From Paenibacillus sp. ACRRX (GTDB lineage: Bacteria > Bacillota > Bacilli > Paenibacillales > Paenibacillaceae): 64,000 bases of DNA. Positions 1-9,183 of the stretch are shown in pieces; positions within the stretch are counted from its first letter, which is position 1, and the number at the start of each line of letters is the position of its first letter. The DNA lies in the NCBI RefSeq assembly GCF_022346885.1, contig NZ_JAKRNK010000005.1:372001-436000 (forward strand), given 5' to 3'. Made by a program: the position numbers and the translations under genes. The notes under the pieces were generated by a model. The model ran no database searches, was not told the origin of the DNA, and was given only the letters and a program-made list of their open reading frames with translations.

Positions 1-2241
1 ATGCTGCCCGCTTGTTGGCATAAACACGGAAAACGGTCGATCCAGAATAAACGCGGCTCGATTGGGATTCGGCTTAGTCTTCTGATTGTGCGGCTTGTCA
101 TCCGTGGCTTTCGCATAAATAACGACAGGCGTGTGGACAGTGACCGTGTTCATGCCGTTAATGTCAAAGCTCTTGTCTGCCCCACCTTTAATGTTGCCTG
201 GGATGAGCTCGTAATAGATCTTGCCTGTTGTAGGTTGATTCAGTTTATTAACAAGTGTGTTACTAATGACCAATCTATCTTTATATAGGACGTTCTCATC
301 AATCATAACAGGCTGAGGTATTCCTATTGGTGTGGGTGCTGTCTTATCCACCAAATTATTATTCATGATCGTAGTTCCATTAAACACCACCTTATCATTA
401 TTTACTTTGTTCTCCTTGACTTCTGCCTCTGCTTTTGATTTAAATAACGAGTCTTCTGTTGGTGTTAGGGGTTCAGTTGCCCCACCGGGTACAGTTTGCT
501 TACCTAGATTGACCTTACCGCAAGGCTGCGGATGGACGTGGCTATCGACAGCCTCTTTGTTGTCCGATTCCAAATTCGGAGGTGTGTACCCTTGCGGATT
601 TAGAGTTATTAAAGTACCGTATCCGCCCAGCGCATAATTAGACACGGTAGCACGATTCAATTTATAAACCTCAAGATTATCGATCTGCCAGTAGTTGTAC
701 TCGCGTTTTATAACGATATTCTTCGTAACAGGGACATCAAGTTCCATAGGCTGAGCTGGTATTCCAGGCACTCCAGGCACTGTAGATGGAACTGCTGGAA
801 TTGTCCATGTTTTATGATAAACTTTCGTTACAGTTACAGTGTATGTAACCTGCCCTGTCATATTGGCCCACTTGCTTTGATATAAATAATTCATCCCCAA
901 TACATTTGCAAAGAGGCTTTCAGATGTAGGTATTCCCTGGTTTACATTAAATACTTCTGCTCCACGGTTATCAGCCCTTAACATCCCGGTCACTGATGGT
1001 ACCATTACCCCCTCAGAAGTTATACTCCTTTTACTCGGCGCACCTATAATGTATGTGCATTCTCCGTCTTCTTTAGGATCACAATCTTCCACTGTAACAG
1101 TGCTGGTTTTCAATTCGTCTATGTTTTGAGTAGGATCTTTAAAATGTGCGGTTATGGTGCTGCTTCCTTCAACTCCTTGTGAAGTAACTCTCCCTGATTG
1201 ATCGATTGAGACAATTGACTTATTAGAGCTACTCCAACTTAAATTCGTATGGGAAGTTAGATCATACGTTCTCCCATCCGCCTTAGTTAGATGGGCTTTT
1301 AGTTGAAACGTAGCGGCACCATCTGATACACAAAATTTATGAGAATCCACAGTTAGGCCAGGTTCTTGTGTAACTTTTATAATGGCATCATCAGATATCC
1401 GATATGTACCATTATCCCAAATAGCCCTTATTCTTACCGTTCCGGACTTTTGGCCCGTCACTTCACCTTTTGCATCAACCGTTGCAATTGATTCATCTTC
1501 TGAGGACCATTTCGTTTCTGAACGTGTTCGGATATCATACCAAATCCCCCATTCATCAGACCCCCATGCTTTAGTTCTCACACTGCCATTTAATTGTTTC
1601 TGTTCCCCTACACCAATAGTGGAATCAGGGTTAACATCAATTTCTTTTTCTTCATAAATCTCACCCTTCCAGACAATGTTAACTGGTGTTTCATACATGA
1701 CACTCATTTTAGGACATCCGTTAGGCCGTTTCATAAACTCATCATATTGGCTTTTCTCTCTGTCCCCCCCAGTTTTAGTCGTAATCTTAGCTGTTTTTTT
1801 CCCGATAACTATAGGATCTCCAACGGGATAGTATGTATCTGTATAAATCCACATGACTGTATCTAACTCTACGTTATCTACCGCACTACTAGATATAACA
1901 TTCCCATTATAGGACCATGATGTAGCTGGCCATCGCGATAAATCTACCTCATCTGGAATTTCACTCAAAACGGGATAGGGTGCTTCACACGTCCCTCCCA
2001 TATTAACAATGGCACTAGATCCCGTATAATCAGCCTTAAATTTACCATTGTCTAATTGATACCAATAGACCCCAGGAACTGATCTCCTTTTATCAGACTT
2101 AATTATTTTTGGTTTTGGACTTACTTGTTTTTTGGGAGGGTTAGGCAATGCAAAAATTTGATTTATCGGCATCACATATATAATAGTGTTTGCTAAAAGG
2201 GCTAAAATAACAATCATGCTTATATATTGCCTATTCTTCAT
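1..2241 (-). CDS. Large secreted Ig-like (Big_2) repeat protein, partial
   Basis: I read this frame directly: no stop codon occurs from the ATG at 2241 to the left edge, giving 747 codons of an unfinished protein. It starts MKNRQYISMIVILALLANT, a signal peptide or membrane anchor, followed by a Pro/Lys-rich stretch. Two bacterial Ig-like (BID_2) repeats lie at roughly 1090-1660; each has a TKWSS- or LSWSSSN-type strand, then SIATVD or SIVSID, then GxVT and a T(V/I)xxxA strand. The rest (Pro-, Asn- and Thr-rich) is unrecognised. It starts 12 bases after the SLH gene upstream, so the two are probably co-transcribed, and export to the cell surface is likely. The 3' end lies outside the window, so the C-terminal anchor is unknown. 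Confidence 0.8.
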   Translation of the reverse strand, partial: MKNRQYISMIVILALLANTIIYVMPINQIFALPNPPKKQVSPKPKIIKSDKRRSVPGVYWYQLDNGKFKADYTGSSAIVNMGGTCEAPYPVLSEIPDEVDLSRWPATSWSYNGNVISSSAVDNVELDTVMWIYTDTYYPVGDPIVIGKKTAKITTKTGGDREKSQYDEFMKRPNGCPKMSVMYETPVNIVWKGEIYEEKEIDVNPDSTIGVGEQKQLNGSVRTKAWGSDEWGIWYDIRTRSETKWSSEDESIATVDAKGEVTGQKSGTVRIRAIWDNGTYRISDDAIIKVTQEPGLTVDSHKFCVSDGAATFQLKAHLTKADGRTYDLTSHTNLSWSSSNKSIVSIDQSGRVTSQGVEGSSTITAHFKDPTQNIDELKTSTVTVEDCDPKEDGECTYIIGAPSKRSITSEGVMVPSVTGMLRADNRGAEVFNVNQGIPTSESLFANVLGMNYLYQSKWANMTGQVTYTVTVTKVYHKTWTIPAVPSTVPGVPGIPAQPMELDVPVTKNIVIKREYNYWQIDNLEVYKLNRATVSNYALGGYGTLITLNPQGYTPPNLESDNKEAVDSHVHPQPCGKVNLGKQTVPGGATEPLTPTEDSLFKSKAEAEVKENKVNNDKVVFNGTTIMNNNLVDKTAPTPIGIPQPVMIDENVLYKDRLVISNTLVNKLNQPTTGKIYYELIPGNIKGGADKSFDINGMNTVTVHTPVVIYAKATDDKPHNQKTKPNPNRAAFILDRPFSVFMPTSGQH

Positions 2242-2253
2242 GTTTTCCCCCAA

Positions 2254-3465
2254 TTATTTATAAATTCCAACAAAATCTCCATTGTCCGATTTCAAGCTAT
2301 AAGATGCTGTCCCATTTTTATCAATAACAGACATCGTCCATACTTTCTTCGTTGTTCCTTTTGAAAAGAATTCGGACACATTGCTTAAAGGGATTGTAGG
2401 AATATGATTAATAGTAGATATATCATCTTTTATCCTTGAAGCAGAAACCAATGAACTTTCGATGCTATTATTCATACTGTTTACCGTTATTTTGTTAGAA
2501 TTGGAGGTTATAGAAATTTCATTAAATATTAAATAGTAATCTTTCATATTTTCCGAGATAGATTTCACAAACAATTTGGCATAGACTCCTGATCCCTTAT
2601 TAGCTGTATCCACCACGATCATTCGGTGTAACTTCATGATGGCGATATTATTTCTCAACGAGATCTGCTTATCTGTTATAACAGAAAAATTATTCTTGAT
2701 TCCATTATTCTTAAGATATCTATAAGGAGTAAGCGACTCAATATTGGTTCCCGTTGTTCCCACTTCTCTTAATTCGTTTAACGCCTTATAATTACGAGCA
2801 TTAGTTCCTTCCACATCGGCATATCGTAATAGAATAGAAGTAACTTCGGCTCTAGTCGTTGTTTTGTCCAGCCTAAAAGTTCCATCCTCGAAGCCTTCAC
2901 TTATCCCCGTACCTTTAACTAAAGCAATATAAGGAATTTGTGATTCAGCGATTTTACCAGTAAAAATTTCAGGAGTAGGCAATAAGGTTTTTTTTGTATT
3001 ATCTAGCGCTTCCTCAAAACTTGGTTCTGATTTTACCAGTCCATTCGAGAGCCATTTCATCATTTCGTACCTTGTTAATGAACGATCTGCTCCAAAATTG
3101 TTGGGATAATCAGAAGCCTGAATAAAACCTAATTCAGCTAACTTCATTACACTTTCTTGGCTCCAATGTCCTTTAATATCTGGAAACATAACATGACTAT
3201 TTTTATTTTCTAGCTTTGTAACACGACTTAAAATAGTTGCATATTCGGCTCTTGTTATTGTTGCATTAGGACGAAACGTGCCATCGGGATACCCACCAAT
3301 ATATCCATGTTGAATAGCTTTCTTAATATCTGATTCCGCCCAATGCCCTGTTATATCCGAGAATGATACCGATTGTGCATTCGCATGTGAGGGCTCCTGT
3401 GAATGAATAAGTACGCTCCCCATAAACAGAAACGCAACTAGAAAAGTAGATAAAAGTTTTTTCAA
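2254..3465 (-). CDS. SLH-domain surface protein
   Basis: This 403-residue exported protein begins with a signal peptide (MKKLLSTFLVAFLFMGSV...). Three SLH repeats cover about residues 34-215. The first has the classic GHWA, GYPDGTFRP and TRAEY elements, the second has GHWSQ and LTRYEM, and the third has GTFRLDKTTTRAE. SLH triplets bind secondary cell wall polymer, so the protein should sit on the wall or S-layer. The C-terminal 180 residues are not recognised. I take the TTG at 3465 as start because AAGGAGG lies 8 bases upstream and the signal peptide follows at once. It follows a hairpin and is probably the first gene of a small unit with the Ig-like gene after it. Confidence 0.85.
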   Translation of the reverse strand: MKKLLSTFLVAFLFMGSVLIHSQEPSHANAQSVSFSDITGHWAESDIKKAIQHGYIGGYPDGTFRPNATITRAEYATILSRVTKLENKNSHVMFPDIKGHWSQESVMKLAELGFIQASDYPNNFGADRSLTRYEMMKWLSNGLVKSEPSFEEALDNTKKTLLPTPEIFTGKIAESQIPYIALVKGTGISEGFEDGTFRLDKTTTRAEVTSILLRYADVEGTNARNYKALNELREVGTTGTNIESLTPYRYLKNNGIKNNFSVITDKQISLRNNIAIMKLHRMIVVDTANKGSGVYAKLFVKSISENMKDYYLIFNEISITSNSNKITVNSMNNSIESSLVSASRIKDDISTINHIPTIPLSNVSEFFSKGTTKKVWTMSVIDKNGTASYSLKSDNGDFVGIYK

Positions 3466-3517
3466 ATGAAATGCCTCCTTCTAAATTCATTGTATCCAAA
3501 TGTTAAAAATAACATCG

Positions 3518-3560
3518 AGTCAACTGAGAAGGATGATTTCAATCCCCCTTTCAGTTAACT
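3518..3560 (-). terminator. Terminator-like hairpin between SLH genes
   Basis: On the minus strand AGTTAACTGA pairs with TCAGTTGACT (10 pairs, one G-T), with further pairing inside. A T-rich stretch follows about 7 bases later. It probably ends the long pilus-locus transcript after the 169-residue SLH gene. Confidence 0.5.
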
Positions 3561-3633
3561 GTGTTTCCCACCAGGGAACCATTACGAAAATTTGCTTGTA
3601 AATTTCCAAGTGTACTTCCTTTAGGCCCTATTA

Positions 3634-4143
3634 TTAAAAGTGTCTTTCACCCTTTCCTAAATGTGGTACCTGTGCATCGAAGTCATCCCGACTTGACATG
3701 TCACCATGGTAGAATACGACATCCCCATCTGTCAGACTAAAGCGGTTGCCATAAGGATCTGTGTAGCTGTTGTGGTATCCTTCTAGCTGCCATTGGTTCA
3801 TCAAGGGTCCATGGATGTACTTGTAAATGAGGTGCATTTGTCCCTGCTGTGCATCTGGGACTGGCAATGACATCGATCCTACTGCCATTCGAATAAGCTC
3901 GGCCTTTGTCACATTCCCATTCGGCTTAAACGTCTGATTGGGATATCCATTTACATAGCCAGCTTGGATCGCCTTTGCAATCGCTGCTTCGCCCCAATGT
4001 CCCTTCGTATCCACTAGCTGTGTTGCTTGTGGCTCCGCATAAGCCGCTTCCTGTCGGGGATATTCACCTATCATACTTGCCAGCAAAATCAATGCTGTTA
4101 AGGTTGCAATTAACTTCCTCCTAACGTCGATATTACTCGCCAA
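3634..4143 (-). CDS. Short single-SLH secreted protein (possibly truncated)
   Basis: This 169-residue protein has a signal peptide (hydrophobic stretch at about residues 10-27) and one SLH repeat at about 46-90 with GHWGEAAI, GYPNQTFKPN and VTKAEL. A following domain of about 75 residues is unrecognised. The start is a TTG only 2 bases after the lipoprotein stop, with AAAGAGGT upstream. The ending GKGERHF is abrupt. Just beyond it another frame reads KTLLIIGPKGSTLGNLQANF and stays open to a TGA, so a one-base indel near 3650 may have cut off about 35 residues. It is the last gene before the hairpin at 3518-3560, which suggests it is the surface end of the pilus operon. Confidence 0.7.
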   Translation of the reverse strand: MASNIDVRRKLIATLTALILLASMIGEYPRQEAAYAEPQATQLVDTKGHWGEAAIAKAIQAGYVNGYPNQTFKPNGNVTKAELIRMAVGSMSLPVPDAQQGQMHLIYKYIHGPLMNQWQLEGYHNSYTDPYGNRFSLTDGDVVFYHGDMSSRDDFDAQVPHLGKGERHF

Positions 4144-4145
4144 TC

Positions 4146-4820
4146 TTACTTGACCTCTTTTAATTGAGCGATTATATTCGGTTGATCTTTTTTATTGTTT
4201 CGCAGCGTAATTTGCAAATCTTGTGGATCATTCTTGAGATACGCATATTCGAAGCTTACCAGTGTTTCACCCGGTTTAATTTCCCGCCCCAACAACTCAA
4301 AATGGGAGTGATATTTATCGCCCAATCCTTCTTCCAACTGATCAAAGCGTATATGTGTAATCTCACCCTTCTCGTAAGTGTTGTTACCTATTGCAAGCCA
4401 AGGTTGCTGAGAACTTAGCGGCATATCAAATTCATTGTTGGGGCTGGCCGTCACCGTTGTCTTTAAGGCAAGCAGGTAAGGATTCGCGCTTTGATCAGGT
4501 GTATGTTTAGCGTCAAAAAAATCAGGCTTTAAGATGTAAACTCGATTGAGTTGTACTTTGATGTCACCTTGATCCCCAGTATCCGGACCTACGATTTCGT
4601 ATTCCTTCACAGTATAATCTTTTAATTTCTGTTCAAAATCCTGGTCTGTTGCGACAGCGTCGGATGGCTCAACTTCCTTAGTTGCTTGTTCAGCAGATTT
4701 CCCCGCGGTTGACTGCTCGCCTGCTGTATTCGATGATACAGGGTCAGACGACTCCTTTCCTGAGCATCCCGCTAACACCATTACAGAAATAGCGATGATC
4801 ACCAGCCATATTTTCTTCAT
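4146..4820 (-). CDS. Lipoprotein of unknown function
   Basis: This 224-residue protein has a type II signal peptide with lipobox LAGC at residues 16-19, so it should be lipid-anchored outside the membrane. A Ser/Thr/Glu-rich linker of about 40 residues follows. The C-terminal domain (about 75-224) is rich in beta strands and has the pattern of DUF4352-like Ig-fold domains of Gram-positive lipoproteins; I infer this from pattern only. AGGAGAAT lies before the ATG. It sits 34 bases after the kinase-CpaE gene in the same orientation, as the likely extracytoplasmic member of that operon. Confidence 0.75.
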   Translation of the reverse strand: MKKIWLVIIAISVMVLAGCSGKESSDPVSSNTAGEQSTAGKSAEQATKEVEPSDAVATDQDFEQKLKDYTVKEYEIVGPDTGDQGDIKVQLNRVYILKPDFFDAKHTPDQSANPYLLALKTTVTASPNNEFDMPLSSQQPWLAIGNNTYEKGEITHIRFDQLEEGLGDKYHSHFELLGREIKPGETLVSFEYAYLKNDPQDLQITLRNNKKDQPNIIAQLKEVK

Positions 4821-4854
4821 CTAAACATTCTCCTTATCTATAAATTAGTCGTAA

Positions 4855-6345
4855 TTACCTTCTTTTGAACCATCTTTTCATCAAAGATTCCGACTCTTGT
4901 GTCATTAATGGAACAAACTCCATCAGCCGTGTCTCTACATCCTCACTTGCATGGAACGGGTCTGGACTATAGGGAATGGGTTTTACTCTTAACTTAGGCA
5001 CTCGCTTTTGAATATCTTGCAAGACTTGTTTAGAAGCAAAGGGAACGCCCAATATCCATCTGCCATAGTCAGCATTTTGCTGCTCTTGATAGAATTGCAT
5101 AATATGAGGCTGTCTCCACTCACTGCCTGCCCCAACCACGATAGGGATATGGGCACGAAGAAATTCTCCGTAGTAATCTGAGCGCTGATAATAGCCTATA
5201 TCATAGATAATATAATCCGGCTTTGCAGCCAATAGCTCTGCCATACTTGGAATATCGCAAGACTTGATATATTCGACGCCGCGCATTTTAAAGCGCTTTG
5301 TACTCATTGGTCCATAGTCCACACCTTCATATACACATTCAATCTTCTCATAATCAGACGCTGTGCTTGCCTCCACCAGACAGACCGAATATTTTTTCTC
5401 TGCCAGCATATGAGCAATCATGATCGAGGTGTGGGTACTGCCAACTCCGCTAGCAATTCCTGCAACTGCGATCACGATGCTGCCCAGTCCATTTGTTCGA
5501 GACGTCCCCCCTATTGGTGTTGAATCTGAACGTTCTAACGATATGTCCAAATTTCTGAGGTCACTCTTTAATTCGGCTGCAGACTGATAACGATCCGTGG
5601 GATTCATTTGCAGCAGCTTATGCACGATACGATTAAGCTCATCAGGTGAATCGGGGTTGAATTCAGATACGCTCTTCTGCTGGATATAATAATACTGGCC
5701 CCCGCTTAACAAGTAATACATCACCGCACCCAGCGCATACAAATCGGTTCTATGATCGGTTTGCCGATTCTCGAACTGCTCCGGCGCAGCAAAGCCGATT
5801 GTGCCTAATTGAACGGTGTCTGTCTGCTGCCCTTCCTTAAAGCTTCTGGCAATTCCAAAATCAATAATTCGAACATTGTCATTTTCATCAATCATAATAT
5901 TAGAAGGTTTCATATCCCGATAAATAATCGGTTCCGGCAGCTCATGATGGAGGTAATGGTACAAATCGCATACTTGCAACGTGTACTTGAGGATAAGAGA
6001 TAGTGCCATCCTTCCTCCAGCCCGTTCATATCGTCTGGAGAGTGTCTCGCCGCGTATATAATCCATAACCAAATAGCTGAATCCATCAGCATCAGGCGGA
6101 TAATAGTCTACAATTTGCGGCAAATAAGGATGACTTAATTGGGTGAGTAAATCTGCTTCTGCAATCAGATGTTCCATATTGGCATGTTTTAAACGAGTCT
6201 CTTTGACAGCCCATTTCTTACCTTTCAGCTTCATATCTTCTGCTAGGTAGACGGTGCCCATGCCCCCACGTCCAATAATGGAAATAATTTGATATCTATT
6301 ACCTAACATATCGGCAATTTGGAGTTTATTTGTTAGTTCGTTCAC
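4855..6345 (-). CDS. Ser/Thr protein kinase fused to a CpaE/MinD-like domain
   Basis: About 496 residues with two parts. The N-terminal Hanks-type kinase has a Gly loop (GRGGMGTVYLAED), the AVKE lysine, a catalytic loop YRDMKPSN (an RD kinase with Tyr for the usual His), the DFG motif at about 163, and AAPEQF. From about residue 288 the protein changes to a MinD/CpaE-like fold: IVIAVAGIASGVGSTHTS, a P-loop without its lysine, then a YIIYDIG strand. No transmembrane helix or PASTA domain is seen, so it is probably cytosolic. The second GTG (6345) is favoured as start because AGGAG lies 8 bases before it. Together with the PP2C and FHA genes in the same operon, it suggests phospho-control of the pilus machine. 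Confidence 0.85.
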   Translation of the reverse strand: MNELTNKLQIADMLGNRYQIISIIGRGGMGTVYLAEDMKLKGKKWAVKETRLKHANMEHLIAEADLLTQLSHPYLPQIVDYYPPDADGFSYLVMDYIRGETLSRRYERAGGRMALSLILKYTLQVCDLYHYLHHELPEPIIYRDMKPSNIMIDENDNVRIIDFGIARSFKEGQQTDTVQLGTIGFAAPEQFENRQTDHRTDLYALGAVMYYLLSGGQYYYIQQKSVSEFNPDSPDELNRIVHKLLQMNPTDRYQSAAELKSDLRNLDISLERSDSTPIGGTSRTNGLGSIVIAVAGIASGVGSTHTSIMIAHMLAEKKYSVCLVEASTASDYEKIECVYEGVDYGPMSTKRFKMRGVEYIKSCDIPSMAELLAAKPDYIIYDIGYYQRSDYYGEFLRAHIPIVVGAGSEWRQPHIMQFYQEQQNADYGRWILGVPFASKQVLQDIQKRVPKLRVKPIPYSPDPFHASEDVETRLMEFVPLMTQESESLMKRWFKRR

Positions 6346-6371
6346 CTTAGTCACTCCTAATCAAGTAAAGA

Positions 6372-6998
6372 TTATGTATTGCCTATCCATACTCGTTCAT
6401 AGGCCTTCTTGCGCACATTAATCTCTATTGTAAAAAAAGGAATCAGCAGCTTTTGTTTGTATTGAGCTTCAATGCCTAGATAGGCTTTGCTTTTGTCAAG
6501 AAAATTAGGAACATCTAAGTGTATGATTTCGAGCCTGCCGGGATCTAAAATAGACTTGTCCGCATATTGAGTCATAAAAGACTTTAAGGGGCCACGAGCG
6601 TATTGAATAACTTTTTGATTCGCCCATTGTTCTCCTTGGTTGTATGCATTGTTAGCCATCCCTCGCAATTGAAACGCTAGATCCAACATCTCTTTTGGAA
6701 TTAATGCTGCGGGTCCCCCCAGCACCTGCCCATTGCTCTCCATACTCGTCAACGTATCATTCGCCTTTGACACAACATCCGCAATTACTGTAATTTTGCT
6801 AGTCTGTAACGTCTTTTCCACCGCATACATGTAAACTGCCAGTTGTTTTGAGGACTGGGATACTGTAGAGCGCAAAGACATGTCTACAATCGATAACTGA
6901 ATTAGTGCGATTAATGCTAGCACAAAGGCAAGAAACCACGGCAGTATGAGCGCAGCTTCTAAAGTTAGGCTTCCTTCCTCATCTCGTGTGAGCTTCAT
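6372..6998 (-). CDS. TadE-like pseudopilin
   Basis: This 208-residue protein has a short basic leader ending DEEG, then SLTLEAALILPWF and a long hydrophobic helix. That matches a class III prepilin site, with cleavage after Gly and Glu at position 5 of the mature protein. TadE-family minor pilins have this plan: one N-terminal helix and a globular outer domain. The likely processing enzyme is the prepilin peptidase encoded at 12323-12838. It lies between the TadG-like gene and the kinase gene, all co-oriented with short gaps. Confidence 0.82.
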   Translation of the reverse strand: MKLTRDEEGSLTLEAALILPWFLAFVLALIALIQLSIVDMSLRSTVSQSSKQLAVYMYAVEKTLQTSKITVIADVVSKANDTLTSMESNGQVLGGPAALIPKEMLDLAFQLRGMANNAYNQGEQWANQKVIQYARGPLKSFMTQYADKSILDPGRLEIIHLDVPNFLDKSKAYLGIEAQYKQKLLIPFFTIEINVRKKAYERVWIGNT

Positions 6999-7029
6999 CT
7001 CTTTTCAGCCCCCTGTTCGTATTATGAGT

Positions 7030-9153
7030 TTAATAAGAAGAGGCCGCCGATTTTGTAATATGGAATCTATTCTTCTGAACTTCCCCACTAGCGATTCCGG
7101 TCAAATTCAGCACACGAATTATCCCCGGCAGGAACCACAACTTGACAGATGTTTGTGAGTTCCCCTCTGTATAGGTAGCCAGCTTAGATAAATCCTTATC
7201 CGTATTTAATTGAATAAGTGCCTGCATGCGGGCCATCATCTTTGTTTCATTGCCATGTATCAACATAAAAAGACGCAGATAGTCCTTATAAGTTAGCATG
7301 ATCTTATCAAAGCCTGGCCTATTCATGATCTCTACGCCGTCAGGATGATTTTCAGGGCTCAGCAGTTCCACAATATCTGTGGCTGCATGCAAGGCTGCGT
7401 ACGAGATGGCCCCTAAAACAAAAGTCCAGGGTGTTGCTTTTAAAGGAGCGTTTGTTGGATCTAATATAAACTCTGTCATTCTTAACAGAAAACGAGCAGA
7501 AAAAAGTTCTGCGGAAGCGGCGCTTAAGTTTCCTTCACATGAATTAAAACCATACAAGATGTATTCCGCTTCTTGATTTTTCAGCTTGTGTTTACTAAGA
7601 TTAGGCTCAACAATCCCCTTCTTTACATAAGCAAAATGGTTGAACTTTGATAAACCGTACTCATCTACATATAACTTATCTCTGAAGTCTAATAATTTAT
7701 CACCGATACTTCCCATCAATAGATCACTGAAGCCTGCGCTGTGCTCCTGCATTTCTTCAGGGTCCTGGGGGATTTCCTGAGGATATTGTACAAGACTGTC
7801 TGTTGTTGGTAGATAGGCACTATAATAGGATTGCACCTTATCGTACTTTGCTCCTGAATTTACACAAGCCACCGTTACACGCTTAGCAATTCTTAAGCTG
7901 GCTTCAGCCAGATTTTGCTTTGCTTTCTTCTCTAGCTTTTTTCTTTCCGCTTGGTTGCCTTGGTGCTCTGACGTCATCTCATTTAACTTCTGTAAAAGTG
8001 ACCCCATCTCGCTTAGTTGTGTGGAATCCAGTTGACCTAACGAACTTAAGTTAAAGCTGGAATGAAAACGATCATATGCAGACGACACTTTTAGGACATG
8101 TTGCTTTAGTTGATTGAAAAAGGCATCTCCATACACTTTGACACTGGCAAAGTCAGTCGTATCACGTTGATTCATTTGCCGAAGCTTTGATACTAGTTGC
8201 TCTTTTTGCACCTTGATCTCATGATCCAGCTTCATAGCCGGCTGCACATTCTTATCAAAGGACTCTTTATCCTTTTGAATTTTCCCTCGCAATTTATCCA
8301 TACTTTTTTTTGTTTCGATCAGCAGTCTCAGCAGTTCTTCCCACTTTTCTCTCTCCGCTCTTTTGGCACTTGCCTCATTTTGCAAGGCTACGATTTGACG
8401 GGCCAGACTTGCAGATGTAGCCGGATTGTTGGAGGTTTGCATCGCAACAAAGCTGATTTGTCTTTCAATATCCCCAATCTGTTGATTTAAGTTCCGTATT
8501 TTATCGTTTAACGACGTTTCAGTCTCATTGCCAATTCTGTTCAGGTTCGCTCGATAAGTAGGCAAGTTACTGTCCAAGCCTTCTTTAATGGATTTGGCTG
8601 CCGTTAGCAGCTTATCAATATGATCCTGTCTCTTCTCTATTTTCTTTTCAAGCTTCTTCGCCTCTCTTGCAAATGCTACCGAACCGTGCATCATGGCATC
8701 GGCTTTGCTGCTCGTAAAAGCATCAATAATCCCCATCGTCAGCTCAAGCGGGGCACGATATTTCATTTCCTCTAGTATTTGCTGCTTTAATACTGGGTGC
8801 TCTTTTAGCGTATGACTAGCTGCGGCACTTATCGATTCCAACATCGTATCGGTATAGGTGTAACTGTTATTGTCCAGCCCTTGTGGTAAATTATTTTTGA
8901 TAACCGTCTGCATGATCGTATCCATACTGGTTTGACCCGCATCCATCCCGTACAGTCCGTAATCTTGCACCTTTACGTCAAACGAGGACATAACAGAGTC
9001 AAGGGCTGTCTTCAGAGCCAATTCCGACTCCCTTTCCGCAAGCTTTATCCTTGCAAAATCGATGAGCACAGCGTTAAAGAAAAAAATAGGAGCTATTAGC
9101 ACGATCAAGAACACGGAAACCGCTCCCCGGTCCCCTTTAACAAAACGCTTCAT
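7030..9153 (-). CDS. TadG-like / DUF5702-type pilus protein
   Basis: About 707 residues. It begins KRFVKGDRGAVSVFLIVLIA, a pilin-like leader (Gly before a hydrophobic helix) but with no Glu at position 5, as in TadG/DUF5702-type proteins. The sequence FARIKLAERESELALKTALD follows. A long charged helical region (about residues 165-420) has strong coiled-coil character, and a helical C-terminal domain follows. I prefer the ATG at 9153 because GAGGGG lies 5 bases before it. It lies between two TadE genes, the usual TadE-TadG pairing, and probably forms part of the surface or tip structure. Confidence 0.8.
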   Translation of the reverse strand: MKRFVKGDRGAVSVFLIVLIAPIFFFNAVLIDFARIKLAERESELALKTALDSVMSSFDVKVQDYGLYGMDAGQTSMDTIMQTVIKNNLPQGLDNNSYTYTDTMLESISAAASHTLKEHPVLKQQILEEMKYRAPLELTMGIIDAFTSSKADAMMHGSVAFAREAKKLEKKIEKRQDHIDKLLTAAKSIKEGLDSNLPTYRANLNRIGNETETSLNDKIRNLNQQIGDIERQISFVAMQTSNNPATSASLARQIVALQNEASAKRAEREKWEELLRLLIETKKSMDKLRGKIQKDKESFDKNVQPAMKLDHEIKVQKEQLVSKLRQMNQRDTTDFASVKVYGDAFFNQLKQHVLKVSSAYDRFHSSFNLSSLGQLDSTQLSEMGSLLQKLNEMTSEHQGNQAERKKLEKKAKQNLAEASLRIAKRVTVACVNSGAKYDKVQSYYSAYLPTTDSLVQYPQEIPQDPEEMQEHSAGFSDLLMGSIGDKLLDFRDKLYVDEYGLSKFNHFAYVKKGIVEPNLSKHKLKNQEAEYILYGFNSCEGNLSAASAELFSARFLLRMTEFILDPTNAPLKATPWTFVLGAISYAALHAATDIVELLSPENHPDGVEIMNRPGFDKIMLTYKDYLRLFMLIHGNETKMMARMQALIQLNTDKDLSKLATYTEGNSQTSVKLWFLPGIIRVLNLTGIASGEVQKNRFHITKSAASSY

Positions 9154-9183
9154 ATAACCCCTCATTCCCGTACAGTCCCTAGC

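Noticed and set aside
332-1866. Several plus-strand open frames at the left edge
   Set aside because: They are antisense to the 747-codon minus-strand gene, which has a signal peptide and Ig-like repeats; the plus-strand products have no plausible composition or ribosome sites.
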